This document shows, piece by piece, positions 36,213 through 44,783 of a stretch of DNA of 64,000 bases. The notes under the pieces were generated by a model, which did no database searches, was not told the DNA's origin, and saw only the letters and a program-made list of their open reading frames with translations. Numbering within the stretch: position 1 is the first letter of the stretch; each line of letters starts with the position of its first letter. Position numbers and translations under genes: made by a program. This stretch comes from Burkholderia diffusa (lineage in GTDB: Bacteria; Pseudomonadota; Gammaproteobacteria; Burkholderiales; Burkholderiaceae), in NCBI RefSeq assembly GCF_001718315.1, contig NZ_CP013362.1, forward strand, positions 1,674,001 to 1,738,000, in the 5' to 3' direction.

Positions 36213-36479
36213 ATGCGCACCGTTTCCATTTTCAAGAACGCCCGTAACCAGGCAATCCGCATCCCGAAGGACATGGAGTTCGAGGGGGTGACGGAACTCG
36301 AAATCCGCCGCGAGGGCGACACGCTGCTGCTGCGTCCGGTGCGGCCGACATGGCTGTCGTTGGCAAGCGAACCGCTGGCCGATGCCGACTTCCTCGTCGA
36401 ACGACCGACTGTCGTCGAAGCGGGGCGTTTCGACCTGTCCGGCACGGATGGCGACGCACCGACGGAGTCGGGCCGGTGA
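36213..36479 (+). CDS. vapB: VapB-type antitoxin (SpoVT/AbrB-like)
   Basis: 88 residues from ATG 36213 with GTGGAG upstream. The N-terminal swapped-hairpin DNA-binding fold is visible (VSIFKNARNQAIRIPKDMEF, then ELEIRREGDTLLLRP), and the acidic C-terminus (from about residue 55) would wrap the toxin. It precedes and overlaps the PIN-domain gene (GTGA at 36476-36479). It lies just after orbL on the same strand but has its own strong promoter. Confidence 0.88.
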   Translation: MRTVSIFKNARNQAIRIPKDMEFEGVTELEIRREGDTLLLRPVRPTWLSLASEPLADADFLVERPTVVEAGRFDLSGTDGDAPTESGR

Positions 36480-36898
36480 CCACGCTCTACATGCTCGATA
36501 CGAACATCTGTTCGTTCATCATGCGCGAGCGGCCGTCCGCGGTGTTGTCCCGGCTGCAGTCGTGCGTCAATGCGCAGCACCGGATCGTCGTGTCGGCGAT
36601 TACCTATGCCGAAATGCGGTTCGGCGCGGTCGGCAGAAAGGCATCGCCGAAGCATGCGGAACTCGTGACGGCGTTTGTCGCAAGGCTGGACGGCGTGTTG
36701 TCGTGGGATACCGCGGCGGTCGATGCAACGGCCGCGATTCGCTCCGACCTTGCCGCACGCGGGACGCCGATCGGCGCGAACGATGCATCGATCGCCGGCC
36801 ATGCGATCGCGGCCGGTGCCGTGCTCGTCACGAACAATGGTCGCGAATTCGGCCGCGTCGCGGGGTTGTCGCTCGAAGACTGGGCGGCGTCGGCATAG
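36476..36898 (+). CDS. vapC: VapC-type PIN-domain ribonuclease toxin
   Basis: 140 residues from a GTG that overlaps the vapB stop; ATG at 36488 would give a start three or four residues later. PIN-domain acidic residues are in place: Asp in YMLDTNICS (about 7), Glu in TYAEMRFGA (about 44), Asp in GANDASIAGHAIA (about 101) and the final VTNNGREF block (about 119-126). It would cleave RNA (in known VapCs often tRNA) when the antitoxin is lost. Confidence 0.9.
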   Translation: MTTLYMLDTNICSFIMRERPSAVLSRLQSCVNAQHRIVVSAITYAEMRFGAVGRKASPKHAELVTAFVARLDGVLSWDTAAVDATAAIRSDLAARGTPIGANDASIAGHAIAAGAVLVTNNGREFGRVAGLSLEDWAASA

Positions 36899-36940
36899 GG
36901 CCGTCACTACGTGATGGCGTTGCGGTCGCCCGCCCGCGCG

Positions 36941-37846
36941 TCACGTCCGGGGAGCGGGCGAATCCGTGAGAAAGGCGTCGCGGAACGCGTCGAGATACCG
37001 GTCGGCGTCATCGCTGAATTCGCCCGGCAGCAGCGCGAACGCGCGGGCCTGCAGATCCCGCCCGAGCGTCGCGTAGATCGCTGCATCGGATAACAGCGCG
37101 CGGATCGCATCGTGCGTTTGCGGCGAAGCAATCCGCCTGGCATCGCGCGCCAGCAGCGCGGCCGCGGCCAGCTCGGGCTGGAAATCGTGCTGCTCGAGCA
37201 GGTCGGGCGCGATGTCCCAGATGCGCTCGCGATTACCCGCGTCGTGAAAATGCGTGAGCAGGAACAGCAGGTCGTACGCGTCGCTGTTCTGGCGCGCACG
37301 CCGGTCCTTCCACGCGAGCAACTTCAACAGCGCAAGGGCCGGCAGGCTCGCGACCGGCACCTCGATGTCGGCCGCGATCGACACGATCAGCGCCGTATCG
37401 ACCGCCTCCTGAAAGCCCAGCACGTTCAGCACGAAATCGCCGCCCGGCGGCCACGCGATTTCGCCGGGTGGCGCTTCGAGCGGCCCGAACGGCACGAGAT
37501 CAAGCTCCGTGCGAAAGCCTTGCGTGCCGCTGTCGAACAGCAGCTTCTGCTGATGCTTCGGCGCGCGCGCGAAGTGCCCGGTCGCGACGAGCGCTTCGAC
37601 GAGCCGTTCGTGAAACGGCCAGCTCACCGCGCACACCGCGACGTCGACGTCCCGCGTCGCACGCACGGGCCGGATGCCGTGGACATGCCACATCAGGATG
37701 TCGCGCGCGGTTGCGCCGGCGACGACGAATGCCGCGTCGAGCTGCGCGCAGGCCGCACGGACCGCCTGCAGCAACGCGACCGCCGCCGGCTCGAGCGGCC
37801 GGCGGGCGTCGACTTCAAGCGGGCGGGTGGGCGAGGTATCGGTCAT
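36941..37846 (-). CDS. AbiEii/AbiGii-like nucleotidyltransferase (type IV toxin-type partner)
   Basis: 301 residues from ATG 37846; an ATG at 37903 would lengthen it by 19. The nucleotidyltransferase core is near the N-terminus: VVAGATARDILMWHVHG (about residues 40-56) and RATRDVDVAV (about 60-70) supply the G-x-T/S and D-x-D metal-binding motif. Later, LALLKLLAWKDRRARQNSDAYDLLFLL (about 190-217) matches the AbiEii-family helix with K...R...D. AbiEii toxins act as NTP-dependent nucleotidyltransferases. It follows an AbiEi-like gene and overlaps it by 32 bp, the usual order. Ends 42 bp from vapC, tail to tail. Confidence 0.75.
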   Translation of the reverse strand: MTDTSPTRPLEVDARRPLEPAAVALLQAVRAACAQLDAAFVVAGATARDILMWHVHGIRPVRATRDVDVAVCAVSWPFHERLVEALVATGHFARAPKHQQKLLFDSGTQGFRTELDLVPFGPLEAPPGEIAWPPGGDFVLNVLGFQEAVDTALIVSIAADIEVPVASLPALALLKLLAWKDRRARQNSDAYDLLFLLTHFHDAGNRERIWDIAPDLLEQHDFQPELAAAALLARDARRIASPQTHDAIRALLSDAAIYATLGRDLQARAFALLPGEFSDDADRYLDAFRDAFLTDSPAPRT

Positions 37847-38882
37847 GGATGTGTTCGGCGGCGGCAAGATTGCGGCTGTCTCCGGACGAGACGAGATCCG
37901 CATAGATCAGCAGCGGCGGCACGAGCGGCACGTCCTGCTCGCGCCAGTCGAGCGCCGCCGACGGCGGCCAGAATGCTTCGAGCAGCTCGACGTCGCCGCG
38001 CTCGTCCGGGCGCAGGCGCGCCTGGAGCAGCAGGCGGTTCGACACGGCGCCGTGCGTATAGACGGTGATCGCGGCCGGCTTCAGGTCGTGCGTCAGCAGG
38101 TCGGCCGCGGGTTCGCCGCCGAGCCGCGCGTCGAATGCCGCGAAATCGAAGCCGCGCCACCAGTCGGGCGCGAGCGCGGCAAACCGCCGGCTCGGCAATT
38201 TCGCGCGCAGGCGGCTCGGGTACAGCGCGACCCATTCCTGCACGAAGCGTGGCCAGTCTGGAAACGAGCGCTCGCCGTTGCGCCGCTGCGCGATGAGACC
38301 GCGTGCGATCAGGTCGTCCATCGCGAGATTGACCGTGCCGAGCGCGACGCCCGATGCGGCGGCGATCGCCCGGAGCGGTTGCGCGACGAGGCTCGGCTGC
38401 GTCGCGAGCGCGAACATCACGGCGAGCCCCTTGGGCGTCGTCGCGCGCGATGTCTGCCGGCGTGGCGTGCGTGCGGGTTTCGGTCGGCCGGAGATCATCA
38501 CCGTCGCCTCCGGCTGGATCAGGCACGCGTTGCCGGCGGTATCGATGAACGGGATGTCGTGCTCGATCAGGCGAGCGGCCAGCTCGGCCGAAAAATACGG
38601 TGCGACCAGCATCAGCGGCCGCTCGGCGCGCGCCGGACGAGCGCGGCGGTGTAGCGCGGCAAGCGCGCCCTGCAGCGATTCGACGCCGACGCTCACAACA
38701 GCCGGCATCTCGACGGTCTGCCCGGCTACGCCGAAGCGGATCATCGCGTCGGCATACGCGCTGTATGCGGCCGGCACGCGCACGGGCCGCGCGTTGAAGC
38801 GGCGGGTCGCGCGTTCGAACGCGGCACAGGCTTCGTCGAGCACGTGCTGTTCCGATATCGGCAGGGTGGCGTTTTTGGGCAT
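37815..38882 (-). CDS. AbiEi-like winged-helix antitoxin/regulator (type IV family)
   Basis: 355 residues from ATG 38882. The region at about 150-215 (GLAVMFALATQPSLVAQPLRAIAAASGVALGTVNLAMDDLIARGLI) is a clear winged helix-turn-helix. The long C-terminal part (FPDWPRFVQEWVALYPSRLR; LLIYADLVSSGDSRNLAAAEHI) matches AbiEi proteins, which end with a YADL..SGDSRN-like block. In AbiE systems this protein both offsets the toxin and represses its own promoter; the inverted repeats just upstream support the second role. The first 110 residues are longer than in short AbiEi forms, and I do not recognise them. Confidence 0.75.
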   Translation of the reverse strand: MPKNATLPISEQHVLDEACAAFERATRRFNARPVRVPAAYSAYADAMIRFGVAGQTVEMPAVVSVGVESLQGALAALHRRARPARAERPLMLVAPYFSAELAARLIEHDIPFIDTAGNACLIQPEATVMISGRPKPARTPRRQTSRATTPKGLAVMFALATQPSLVAQPLRAIAAASGVALGTVNLAMDDLIARGLIAQRRNGERSFPDWPRFVQEWVALYPSRLRAKLPSRRFAALAPDWWRGFDFAAFDARLGGEPAADLLTHDLKPAAITVYTHGAVSNRLLLQARLRPDERGDVELLEAFWPPSAALDWREQDVPLVPPLLIYADLVSSGDSRNLAAAEHIHDRYLAHPPA

Positions 38883-38897
38883 CGAGACGGATCGCTT

Positions 38898-38950
38898 GTT
38901 CACTTTTTTATGAGCGTACACAAAAAATGTACACACGTCAAAAAATGAAC
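38898..38950 (-). promoter_or_regulatory. Nested inverted repeats upstream of the AbiE-like operon
   Basis: Inner repeat GTACA-N7-TGTAC (38916-38932) around an A6 run. Outer arms GTTCACTTTTTTATGA (38898-38913) and TCAAAAAATGAAC (38938-38950) are near-complementary. The region is strikingly AT-rich and lies 16-68 bp before the gene start, where the promoter should be. AbiEi proteins are known to bind paired inverted repeats and repress their operon. Confidence 0.65.
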
Positions 38951-39241
38951 ACGAGCGTTCAACCCGTTGATGGGAACGAATTATTCCGGAATGACGAACG
39001 GCGATCAACGCGTCCTCCCGTCTGAAAAATCGAGACCGAACAAACGGTGAGTGTCGCGAATCCCGATCGCGGTCGGTAGTCGGCCGAATGGCTGGTTTCC
39101 TCCGCTGCACGCATCGTCGTATGCCCGACGATCGCCCAGCAACCCGAGGTTGTCACCATGACGACTTTCTGTCTGTTCGGTTGCCGATCCACCGACTATC
39201 CTTGCCTGCACATTCCCCACGGAAACCCAGGAGACGACACC
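38951..39241. other. Intergenic region between AbiE-like operon and M20 gene
   Basis: With the repeats listed above, about 360 bp lie between the two divergent starts. An in-frame ATG at 39158 could extend the M20 protein by 28 residues, but that stretch looks non-coding and has no ribosome binding site. I see no other feature here. Confidence 0.5.
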
Positions 39242-40405
39242 GTGACGCACAGCGTGATCCCCGCAGGCCTCGCCGACGAAATGATCGAGATCCGGCACCG
39301 CATTCATGCCCACCCCGAGCTGGGTTTCGAGGAATTCGCAACGAGCGATCTCGTCGCCGGGCAATTGCAGGCATGGGGCTACACGGTGCATCGCGGGCTA
39401 GGCGGAACGGGCGTCGTTGCGCAGCTGAAGGTCGGCGACGGCAAGCAGCGCCTCGGCCTGCGCGCCGACATGGACGCGCTGCCGATCCACGAATCGACCG
39501 GCCTGCCGTACCAGAGCACGATCCCCGGCAAGATGCATGCGTGCGGCCACGACGGCCACACGGCGATGCTGCTCGCGGCCGCGAAGCATCTTGCGCGCGA
39601 GCGCCGCTTTTCCGGCACGCTGAACCTGATTTTCCAGCCGGCCGAGGAAGGGCTCGGCGGCGCGAAGAAAATGCTCGACGACGGCCTGTTCGAGCAGTTT
39701 CCGTGCGACGCGATCTTCGCGATGCACAACATGCCGGGTTTCCCGACGGGCAAGTTCGGCTTTCTGCCGGGGCCGTTCATGGCGTCGTCGGATACCGTGA
39801 TCGTCGACGTGCAGGGTCGCGGCGGCCACGGCGCGGTGCCGCACCGGGCAATCGACCCGGTCGTCGTGTGCGCGCAGATCGTCGTCGCACTGCAGACGAT
39901 CGTGTCGCGCAACGTGTCGCCGCTCGACATGGCGATCGTCACGGTGGGCGCGATCCATGCGGGCGAGGCGCCGAACGTGATTCCCGACCGCGCGCAGATG
40001 CGCCTGTCGGTGCGCGCGCTGAAGCCGGAGGTGCGCGACCTGCTCGAAACGCGCATCAAGGAAGTCGTCCATGCGCAGGCGGCGGTGTTCGGCGCGACCG
40101 CGACGATCGACTACCAGCGCCGCTACCCGGTGCTCGTCAACGACGCGGCGATGACCGCGTTCGCACGCGATGTCGCGCGCGAGTGGGCCGGCGAAGCGAA
40201 CCTCATCGACGGGATGGTGCCGCTCACCGGCAGCGAAGATTTCGCGTTCCTGCTCGAGCAGCGGCCGGGTTGCTACCTGATCATCGGCAACGGCGACGGG
40301 GAAGGCGGCTGCATGGTGCACAACCCGGGCTACGACTTCAACGACGCCGCATTGCCGACCGGCGCGTCTTACTGGGTCAAGCTGGCCGAAACGTTCCTGG
40401 TGTGA
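39242..40405 (+). CDS. M20-family metal-dependent amidohydrolase (hippurate hydrolase/aminoacylase type)
   Basis: 387 residues from GTG 39242, chosen because AGGAG lies 11 bases upstream. M20D features: IRHRIHAHPELGFEE (about 17-31), GLRADMDALPI (about 74-84), HACGHDGHTAML (about 98-109, metal-binding Cys/His), FQPAEEG (about 131-137, catalytic Glu pair), MHNMPG (His, about 163) and a final GSEDFAFLLE (about 330). It would cleave N-acyl amino acids or related amides in the cytoplasm. The substrate is not evident. It stands alone between the toxin-antitoxin modules and a lipoprotein gene. Confidence 0.88.
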   Translation: MTHSVIPAGLADEMIEIRHRIHAHPELGFEEFATSDLVAGQLQAWGYTVHRGLGGTGVVAQLKVGDGKQRLGLRADMDALPIHESTGLPYQSTIPGKMHACGHDGHTAMLLAAAKHLARERRFSGTLNLIFQPAEEGLGGAKKMLDDGLFEQFPCDAIFAMHNMPGFPTGKFGFLPGPFMASSDTVIVDVQGRGGHGAVPHRAIDPVVVCAQIVVALQTIVSRNVSPLDMAIVTVGAIHAGEAPNVIPDRAQMRLSVRALKPEVRDLLETRIKEVVHAQAAVFGATATIDYQRRYPVLVNDAAMTAFARDVAREWAGEANLIDGMVPLTGSEDFAFLLEQRPGCYLIIGNGDGEGGCMVHNPGYDFNDAALPTGASYWVKLAETFLV

Positions 40406-40572
40406 CGTCGCGGTGCATCAGCGCGGTCGCCGCCCGGTACGCGCCAACAGGCCCGTGAAACCGGGCGCGCAGCATGCACGCGAATTTGACGCTCCTTGAC
40501 ATCGGCGGGACGACCCGCGTGCTACGCTGCGCGCGACGCCGAATCGGCTCGATGAATACGGGTGTGGACGAC

Positions 40573-41112
40573 ATGCGAAAACAGTTTCTGACCGTGCTGA
40601 CGGCCTGCGTAGTCGGCGTTCTGGCGGCCGGGTGCGACGACCAGAAAGTGGCCGACGCGGTGAATGCGATCAAGCCCGATCCGATGGCGTTCGGCAATCT
40701 GCAGCCGGGCGTCTCGACGACCGAGGACGTGCTGCGTCAGGCTGGCAAGCCCGAGATGGTCAGGCAGGGCGAGGACGGCTCGCGGCGGTTCGAATATCCG
40801 CGCGGCCCGTACGGCACGAGCACGTACATGCTCGATTTCGGGCCGGACGGCCGGCTCGTGTCGATCACGCAGGCACTGACGGCGGCGAACATCGCGAAGG
40901 TCGTGCCGGGGATGTCGAAGGACGACGTGCGGCAACTGCTCGGCAAGCCGACCGAGGTCGCGCAATACGCGTTGAGTCATGAAGAAGTGTGGAGCTGGCA
41001 CTGGGCCGAGGGCGGCGTATCGGGCGACGCGATGTTCAACGCGCATTTCTCGCCCGACGGCACCGTGAGCCGGACTTCACGCTCGGAAGCGCCGGGTCGC
41101 GAAAAGCCCTGA
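40573..41112 (+). CDS. BamE/OmlA-like outer-membrane lipoprotein
   Basis: 179 residues from ATG 40573: MRKQFLTVLTACVVGVLAAGC, a lipoprotein signal with lipobox AAGC (Cys 19). The mature part has two SmpA/OmlA-like units: FGNLQPGVSTTEDVLRQAGKP and VVPGMSKDDVRQLLGKP, each the 'xxGMT...V..LLG.P' repeat of the BamE fold. It is probably an envelope lipoprotein; whether it acts with the Bam complex cannot be said, as it is duplicated in layout and longer than BamE. An in-frame ATG at 40552 would spoil the signal peptide. It runs towards cobB. Confidence 0.75.
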   Translation: MRKQFLTVLTACVVGVLAAGCDDQKVADAVNAIKPDPMAFGNLQPGVSTTEDVLRQAGKPEMVRQGEDGSRRFEYPRGPYGTSTYMLDFGPDGRLVSITQALTAANIAKVVPGMSKDDVRQLLGKPTEVAQYALSHEEVWSWHWAEGGVSGDAMFNAHFSPDGTVSRTSRSEAPGREKP

Positions 41113-41137
41113 CATCGCGGCATCCGACGATTCTTCG

Positions 41138-42442
41138 TCAGAATGCCGTGCCGCCGAACAGCGCGGCCGCCATCTCCGGATTCGACGGCCAGTACATGTG
41201 CATGTACGTCGCGACGATCGGGCCCGCGCGATAAACGGCTTCGCCGCTGCCGGGCGCGCCGTCGGGCCGCGCAGCGGTCGCCACCGGCGCCAGCGGCGTA
41301 TCGAGCCGCGAATAGTGAAACGTATGACCGCGCATCGGCCCGGTGCGCGTGTCCAGTTGCTGCATCCCGAGCGCCGCGAACCGGCGCTGCATCGTCGCAT
41401 GGCCCGACAGCAGCGCGAGCATCGGCGTCGTCGCGCCGTCCACATCGGTCAGCGATTCGCACAGATACACCATCCCGCCGCATTCCGCGACGATCGGCCG
41501 GCCGGCTGCCGCGTGCGCGCGAATCGTGCGCGCGGTCACGGCATTCGCCGCGAGCGTCGCCGCATGCAGCTCCGGGTAGCCGCCCGGCAGGAACAGCGCA
41601 TCGCAATCGGCGGGCACGGGTTCGTCGGCGAGCGGCGAAAAGAACCGAAGCTGCGCACCGAGCGCATCGAGCATCGCCAGATTCGCCGGGTAGATGAACG
41701 AGAACGCCGCATCGCGCGCGATCGCGATCCGCTTGCCGGCGAGCCCACGCGGCAGCGGGGCGCGGACGTCCGGTGCCGCGAACGAAACGGCGGGCGGCAG
41801 TTCGGCGAGCGCCGTCTGCGCGAGCACGTCGGCCGCACGCTCGAGCCGCGCGTCGAGGTCGTCGATGTCGGCCGGCTGGTGCAGGCCGAGATGGCGCTCC
41901 GGCAGCGCGATGCCCGCATCGGCCGGCACGTGCCCGAGCCAGCGCAAGTCGTCGGGCAACGCCTGACGCAGCAGTTCCGCGTGCCGCGGCGAGCCGACGC
42001 GGTTCGCCAGCACGCCGTGAAACGGCACCTCCGGACGGAACCGCGCGAGGCCGAACGCGATCGCCGCGAACGTCTGCGCCATCGACTTCGCCGCAATCAC
42101 CGCGACGACCGGCACGCCGAACGCGACCGCGAGATCGGCGCTGCTCGGCGTGCCGTCGAACAATCCCATCACGCCTTCGATCAGGATCAGGTCCGCGTCG
42201 CGCGCGGCATCGGCGAGCAGCTCACGGCAGCCGGCTTCGCCGACCATGCCGAGATCGAGCGCATGCACGGGGGCGCCGCTCGCGTGTTCGAGCAACATCG
42301 GATCGAGAAAATCGGGCCCGGTCTTGAACACGCGCACGCGCCGGCCGAGCCGCCGGTGCAGCCGTGCGAGGCCGGCCGTCACCGACGTCTTGCCCTGGCC
42401 GGACGCAGGCGCGCTGACGAACAGCGCGGGGCAGGCCGGCAT
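41138..42442 (-). CDS. cobB: Cobyrinate (hydrogenobyrinate) a,c-diamide synthase
   Basis: 434 residues. N-terminal dethiobiotin-synthetase-like ATPase with P-loop SAPASGQGKTSVTAGLARL (about 10-28); C-terminal type 1 glutamine amidotransferase half with LFLPGGYPELHA (about 288) and AECGGMVYL (Cys nucleophile about 334). It amidates side chains a and c of the corrin ring using glutamine and ATP. Last gene of the cobA-cobE-cobO-cobB operon, three bases after cobO. It converges with the lipoprotein gene, with a 25-bp gap. Confidence 0.95.
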   Translation of the reverse strand: MPACPALFVSAPASGQGKTSVTAGLARLHRRLGRRVRVFKTGPDFLDPMLLEHASGAPVHALDLGMVGEAGCRELLADAARDADLILIEGVMGLFDGTPSSADLAVAFGVPVVAVIAAKSMAQTFAAIAFGLARFRPEVPFHGVLANRVGSPRHAELLRQALPDDLRWLGHVPADAGIALPERHLGLHQPADIDDLDARLERAADVLAQTALAELPPAVSFAAPDVRAPLPRGLAGKRIAIARDAAFSFIYPANLAMLDALGAQLRFFSPLADEPVPADCDALFLPGGYPELHAATLAANAVTARTIRAHAAAGRPIVAECGGMVYLCESLTDVDGATTPMLALLSGHATMQRRFAALGMQQLDTRTGPMRGHTFHYSRLDTPLAPVATAARPDGAPGSGEAVYRAGPIVATYMHMYWPSNPEMAAALFGGTAF

Positions 42443-42445
42443 CGC

Positions 42446-43048
42446 TCAGAACTCCACGCCGGGCTGCGCCTTCACGCCTTGCTCCTTGTACGGATGCTTG
42501 ACGAGCCGCATTTCGGTGACGAGATCGGCCGCATCGATCAGTGCATCGGGCGCATGCCGGCCGGTGACGACGACGTGCACCGAATCCGGCCGCCCGACGA
42601 GCGTCGCGAGCACTTCGTCGAGCGGCAGATATTCATACTTCAGCACGGTATTGAGCTCGTCGAGGATCACCATCCGGTACTCGCCGCTCTCGATCATCCG
42701 GCGCGCCTCGTCCCAGCCCTTGCGCGCGGTCGCGATGTCGGCGTCGCGGTTCTGCGTGTTCCACGTGTAGCCGTCGCCCATCGTCACGAAGTCGCATTGC
42801 GCGACCGCGCCGAGGAAGTCGCGCTCGGACGTGTGCAGCGCACCCTTGATGAACTGCACGACGCCGAGCCGCATGCCGTGGCCGAGCACGCGCACGGCCA
42901 TGCCGAACGCGGCCGTGCTCTTGCCCTTGCCGTTGCCGGTGTTGACGATCAGCAGACCCTTTTCCTGCGTGGCGGCAGCCTGCTTCTTTTCATGGCCGGC
43001 GCGGCGGCGTTCGGCCATCCGCTGGTGGGATTCAGCATCGGTCTTCAT
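42446..43048 (-). CDS. cobO: Cob(I)yrinic acid a,c-diamide adenosyltransferase (CobO/BtuR)
   Basis: 200 residues. The P-loop NTGNGKGKSTAAFGMAVR (about 36-53) is the CobO/CobA(BtuR) form. WNTQNRDADIATARKGWDEAR (about 96-116) and MVILDELNTVLKYEY (about 128-142) are family motifs; the C-terminus EQGVKAQPGVEF is also typical. It transfers the adenosyl group from ATP to Co(I). The N-terminus is charged (ERRRAGHEKKQ). It lies between cobE and cobB on the minus strand. Confidence 0.95.
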   Translation of the reverse strand: MKTDAESHQRMAERRRAGHEKKQAAATQEKGLLIVNTGNGKGKSTAAFGMAVRVLGHGMRLGVVQFIKGALHTSERDFLGAVAQCDFVTMGDGYTWNTQNRDADIATARKGWDEARRMIESGEYRMVILDELNTVLKYEYLPLDEVLATLVGRPDSVHVVVTGRHAPDALIDAADLVTEMRLVKHPYKEQGVKAQPGVEF

Positions 43049-43082
43049 CGGGAATCGTCCTGTCGAAAGCGAAACAATGGGT

Positions 43083-43460
43083 TCAGAGCGGGCCGGCGAG
43101 CGCGACCGTCACGCCGCCCAGGATGGATTTGGGGCCGAGCAACCGGCCCTGCGGCGCCGCGAGCCGCGCGCACGGCTCGGCCACGCCTGCGACGCCGAAA
43201 CGCGCGAGCGCGGCAGCCGAAGGGCCGCTCAATGCCGCTTCGGGACACTGCGCGAGCCGCGCCGCGTCGAACGCGACGAGCGGCCAGCCGCGGCGTGCGC
43301 ATAGCGTACGCAGCGGCCGGGCGCGCGCCTTGTCGGCGAGCGTCGCAACGACGGCCGGTTCGACGCCAGGATAATGCGCCAGCGCCGCGCGGATCGCGGC
43401 ATCGAGTTGCGCGGCCGTCACGTCCGCGCGAAAACCGACGCCGAGCGCGACGCGCATCAT
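43083..43460 (-). CDS. cobE: Cobalamin biosynthesis protein CobE (CbiG C-terminal-like)
   Basis: 125 residues, a single CobE/GbiG-C domain: ALGVGFRADVTAAQLDAAI at the start, then LADKARARPLRTLCARRGWPLVAF and a C-terminal KSILGGVTVALA. This is the minimum length for the domain. In the aerobic pathway CobE is needed but its exact step is unsettled. The ATG at 43460 overlaps the cobA stop (ATGA), so it is translationally coupled to cobA. Confidence 0.88.
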   Translation of the reverse strand: MMRVALGVGFRADVTAAQLDAAIRAALAHYPGVEPAVVATLADKARARPLRTLCARRGWPLVAFDAARLAQCPEAALSGPSAAALARFGVAGVAEPCARLAAPQGRLLGPKSILGGVTVALAGPL

Positions 43461-44206
43461 GCGCGGCCGCCGAGCGCCGCGCGCACGGCCGGATCGTCGG
43501 CGAGCGCCGCGACGCGGCCGATCACGATGATCGCGGGCGAACCGATATGGGTCGCGCCCACGCGTTCGACGACGGTGTCGAGCGTCGCGAGCACGTGCCG
43601 CTGCCCGTCACGCGTCGCGTTCTCGATCGCCGCGCACGGCATGTCGCCCGGCACGCCGCCGTCGCGCAGCGCGGCGACGATCGCGTCGAGCCGGCGTATG
43701 CCCATGTAGATCACGATCGTCATCCGCGTCGCGGCGAGCGCGCGCCAGTCGGGTTCGTCGGCGCCCGCGCCGTGACCCGTGACGAAGATCACGCCCTGCG
43801 CGTCGCCGCGATGCGTGACCGGAATGCCGAGCGCGGCCGGGGCCGCGATGCCGGCCGTGATGCCGTTTACGACCTCGACCGGGAAACCCGCCGCGCCGAG
43901 TGCGAGCAGCTCCTCGCCGCCGCGGCCGAACACGAACGGATCGCCGCCCTTGAGCCGTGCGACGCTGCGGCCCGCGTGCAGGTGCGCGAGCATCGCGGCG
44001 ACGATCGCTTCCTGCGGCGTCGATGCATGGCCGCCGCGCTTGCCGACATGCTCGATGCGCGCGTCGGCGCGCGCATGGCGCAATACGTCGGGGTTCACGA
44101 GGTCGTCGACGAGCAGCACGTCGGCCGCGGCGATCGCGCGCACGGCCTTCAGCGTCAGCAGTTCGGCGTCGCCGGGGCCGGCGCCGACCAGCCACGCGCG
44201 GCTCAT
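43457..44206 (-). CDS. cobA: Uroporphyrinogen-III C-methyltransferase (SUMT)
   Basis: 249 residues from ATG 44206: AWLVGAGPGDAELLTLKAVRAI (residues 4-25, SAM-binding), LLVDDLVNPDVL, then ARLKGGDPFVFGRGGEE (about 83-99) and GITAGIAAPAALGIPVTHR (about 114-132), all SUMT hallmarks. It makes precorrin-2, the entry to cobalamin (and sirohaem) synthesis. It is a stand-alone SUMT without the CysG oxidase part. A cobalamin riboswitch lies about 190 bp upstream on the same strand. An in-frame ATG at 44266 is possible but adds residues not seen in the family. Confidence 0.93.
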   Translation of the reverse strand: MSRAWLVGAGPGDAELLTLKAVRAIAAADVLLVDDLVNPDVLRHARADARIEHVGKRGGHASTPQEAIVAAMLAHLHAGRSVARLKGGDPFVFGRGGEELLALGAAGFPVEVVNGITAGIAAPAALGIPVTHRGDAQGVIFVTGHGAGADEPDWRALAATRMTIVIYMGIRRLDAIVAALRDGGVPGDMPCAAIENATRDGQRHVLATLDTVVERVGATHIGSPAIIVIGRVAALADDPAVRAALGGRA

Positions 44207-44395
44207 CGGACGCGGCACGGCGTGCACCGTGTCGTGGCAGTGGAAAGGAGAGGGCGAGCGGCGCATCGGCGGCCGGCGGACAGGCAAGGCATGATGGATC
44301 GGGCGAAGCCCGCGCGAGCGCGGGCGGCAAGCGCACCTCATCCGTCCCCCGCGGATCGGGCGTTTCGGCGAGCGGCGGGCTCGCCCCTTGCGTCG

Positions 44396-44574
44396 GCCGG
44401 TATCCGGGCTGGCCGCTTGCCAGGCCGCAGCCTTCCCGCCCGCTGAAGGGCAGTGGCATCGCGGGCGGCCTGGGCGCGTGCGGGGGGAACCGCGCGCGCG
44501 GGCGGCGTACCGTTGCGGGGACAGCACAGGCCAGGCGGACTTCTGCCTCCTGTTTCCCGTTTAACTGCGTGCGC
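44396..44574 (-). promoter_or_regulatory. Cobalamin riboswitch upstream of cobA
   Basis: On the minus strand, in order: CGGGAAACAGG (44562-44552 area), CCTGTGCTGTCCCCGCAACGGTA (core, 44530-44508), GCCACTG...GGGAAGG and the closing box AGCCCGGATACC (44410-44399). These are the conserved elements of the B12-sensing aptamer. It would shut the cobA operon when adenosylcobalamin is plentiful. Confidence 0.92.
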
Positions 44575-44714
44575 GTAATGCGCATGCGAGCACCGAACGC
44601 GGCGCATACGATAGCACAGCGCCCGGCCCGCGCGAACCCGCCACGCGGGCGTCGCAAGCACGCCAGGCACGATGCCGCGGCCGTGCCGCAGGCGCCGTGG
44701 CGGCCCGTTTTGCC

Positions 44715-44743
44715 TTGACGCTCCCCGCACCGCCGCCTACACT
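44715..44743 (+). promoter_or_regulatory. Sigma-70 promoter of the NiCoT-cobW-cobN operon
   Basis: TTGACG (44715-44720), 17 bp, TACACT (44738-44743). Transcription would start near 44750, just before the second riboswitch. Confidence 0.7.
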
Positions 44744-44783
44744 CGCACGCGTTTTGGTGCTCGCGCGCGCTGTTCCGGCGCGT

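Noticed and set aside
39158..39241. Upstream ATG for the M20 protein
   Set aside because: The extra 28 residues do not resemble the family and lack a ribosome binding site, while GTG 39242 follows AGGAG.
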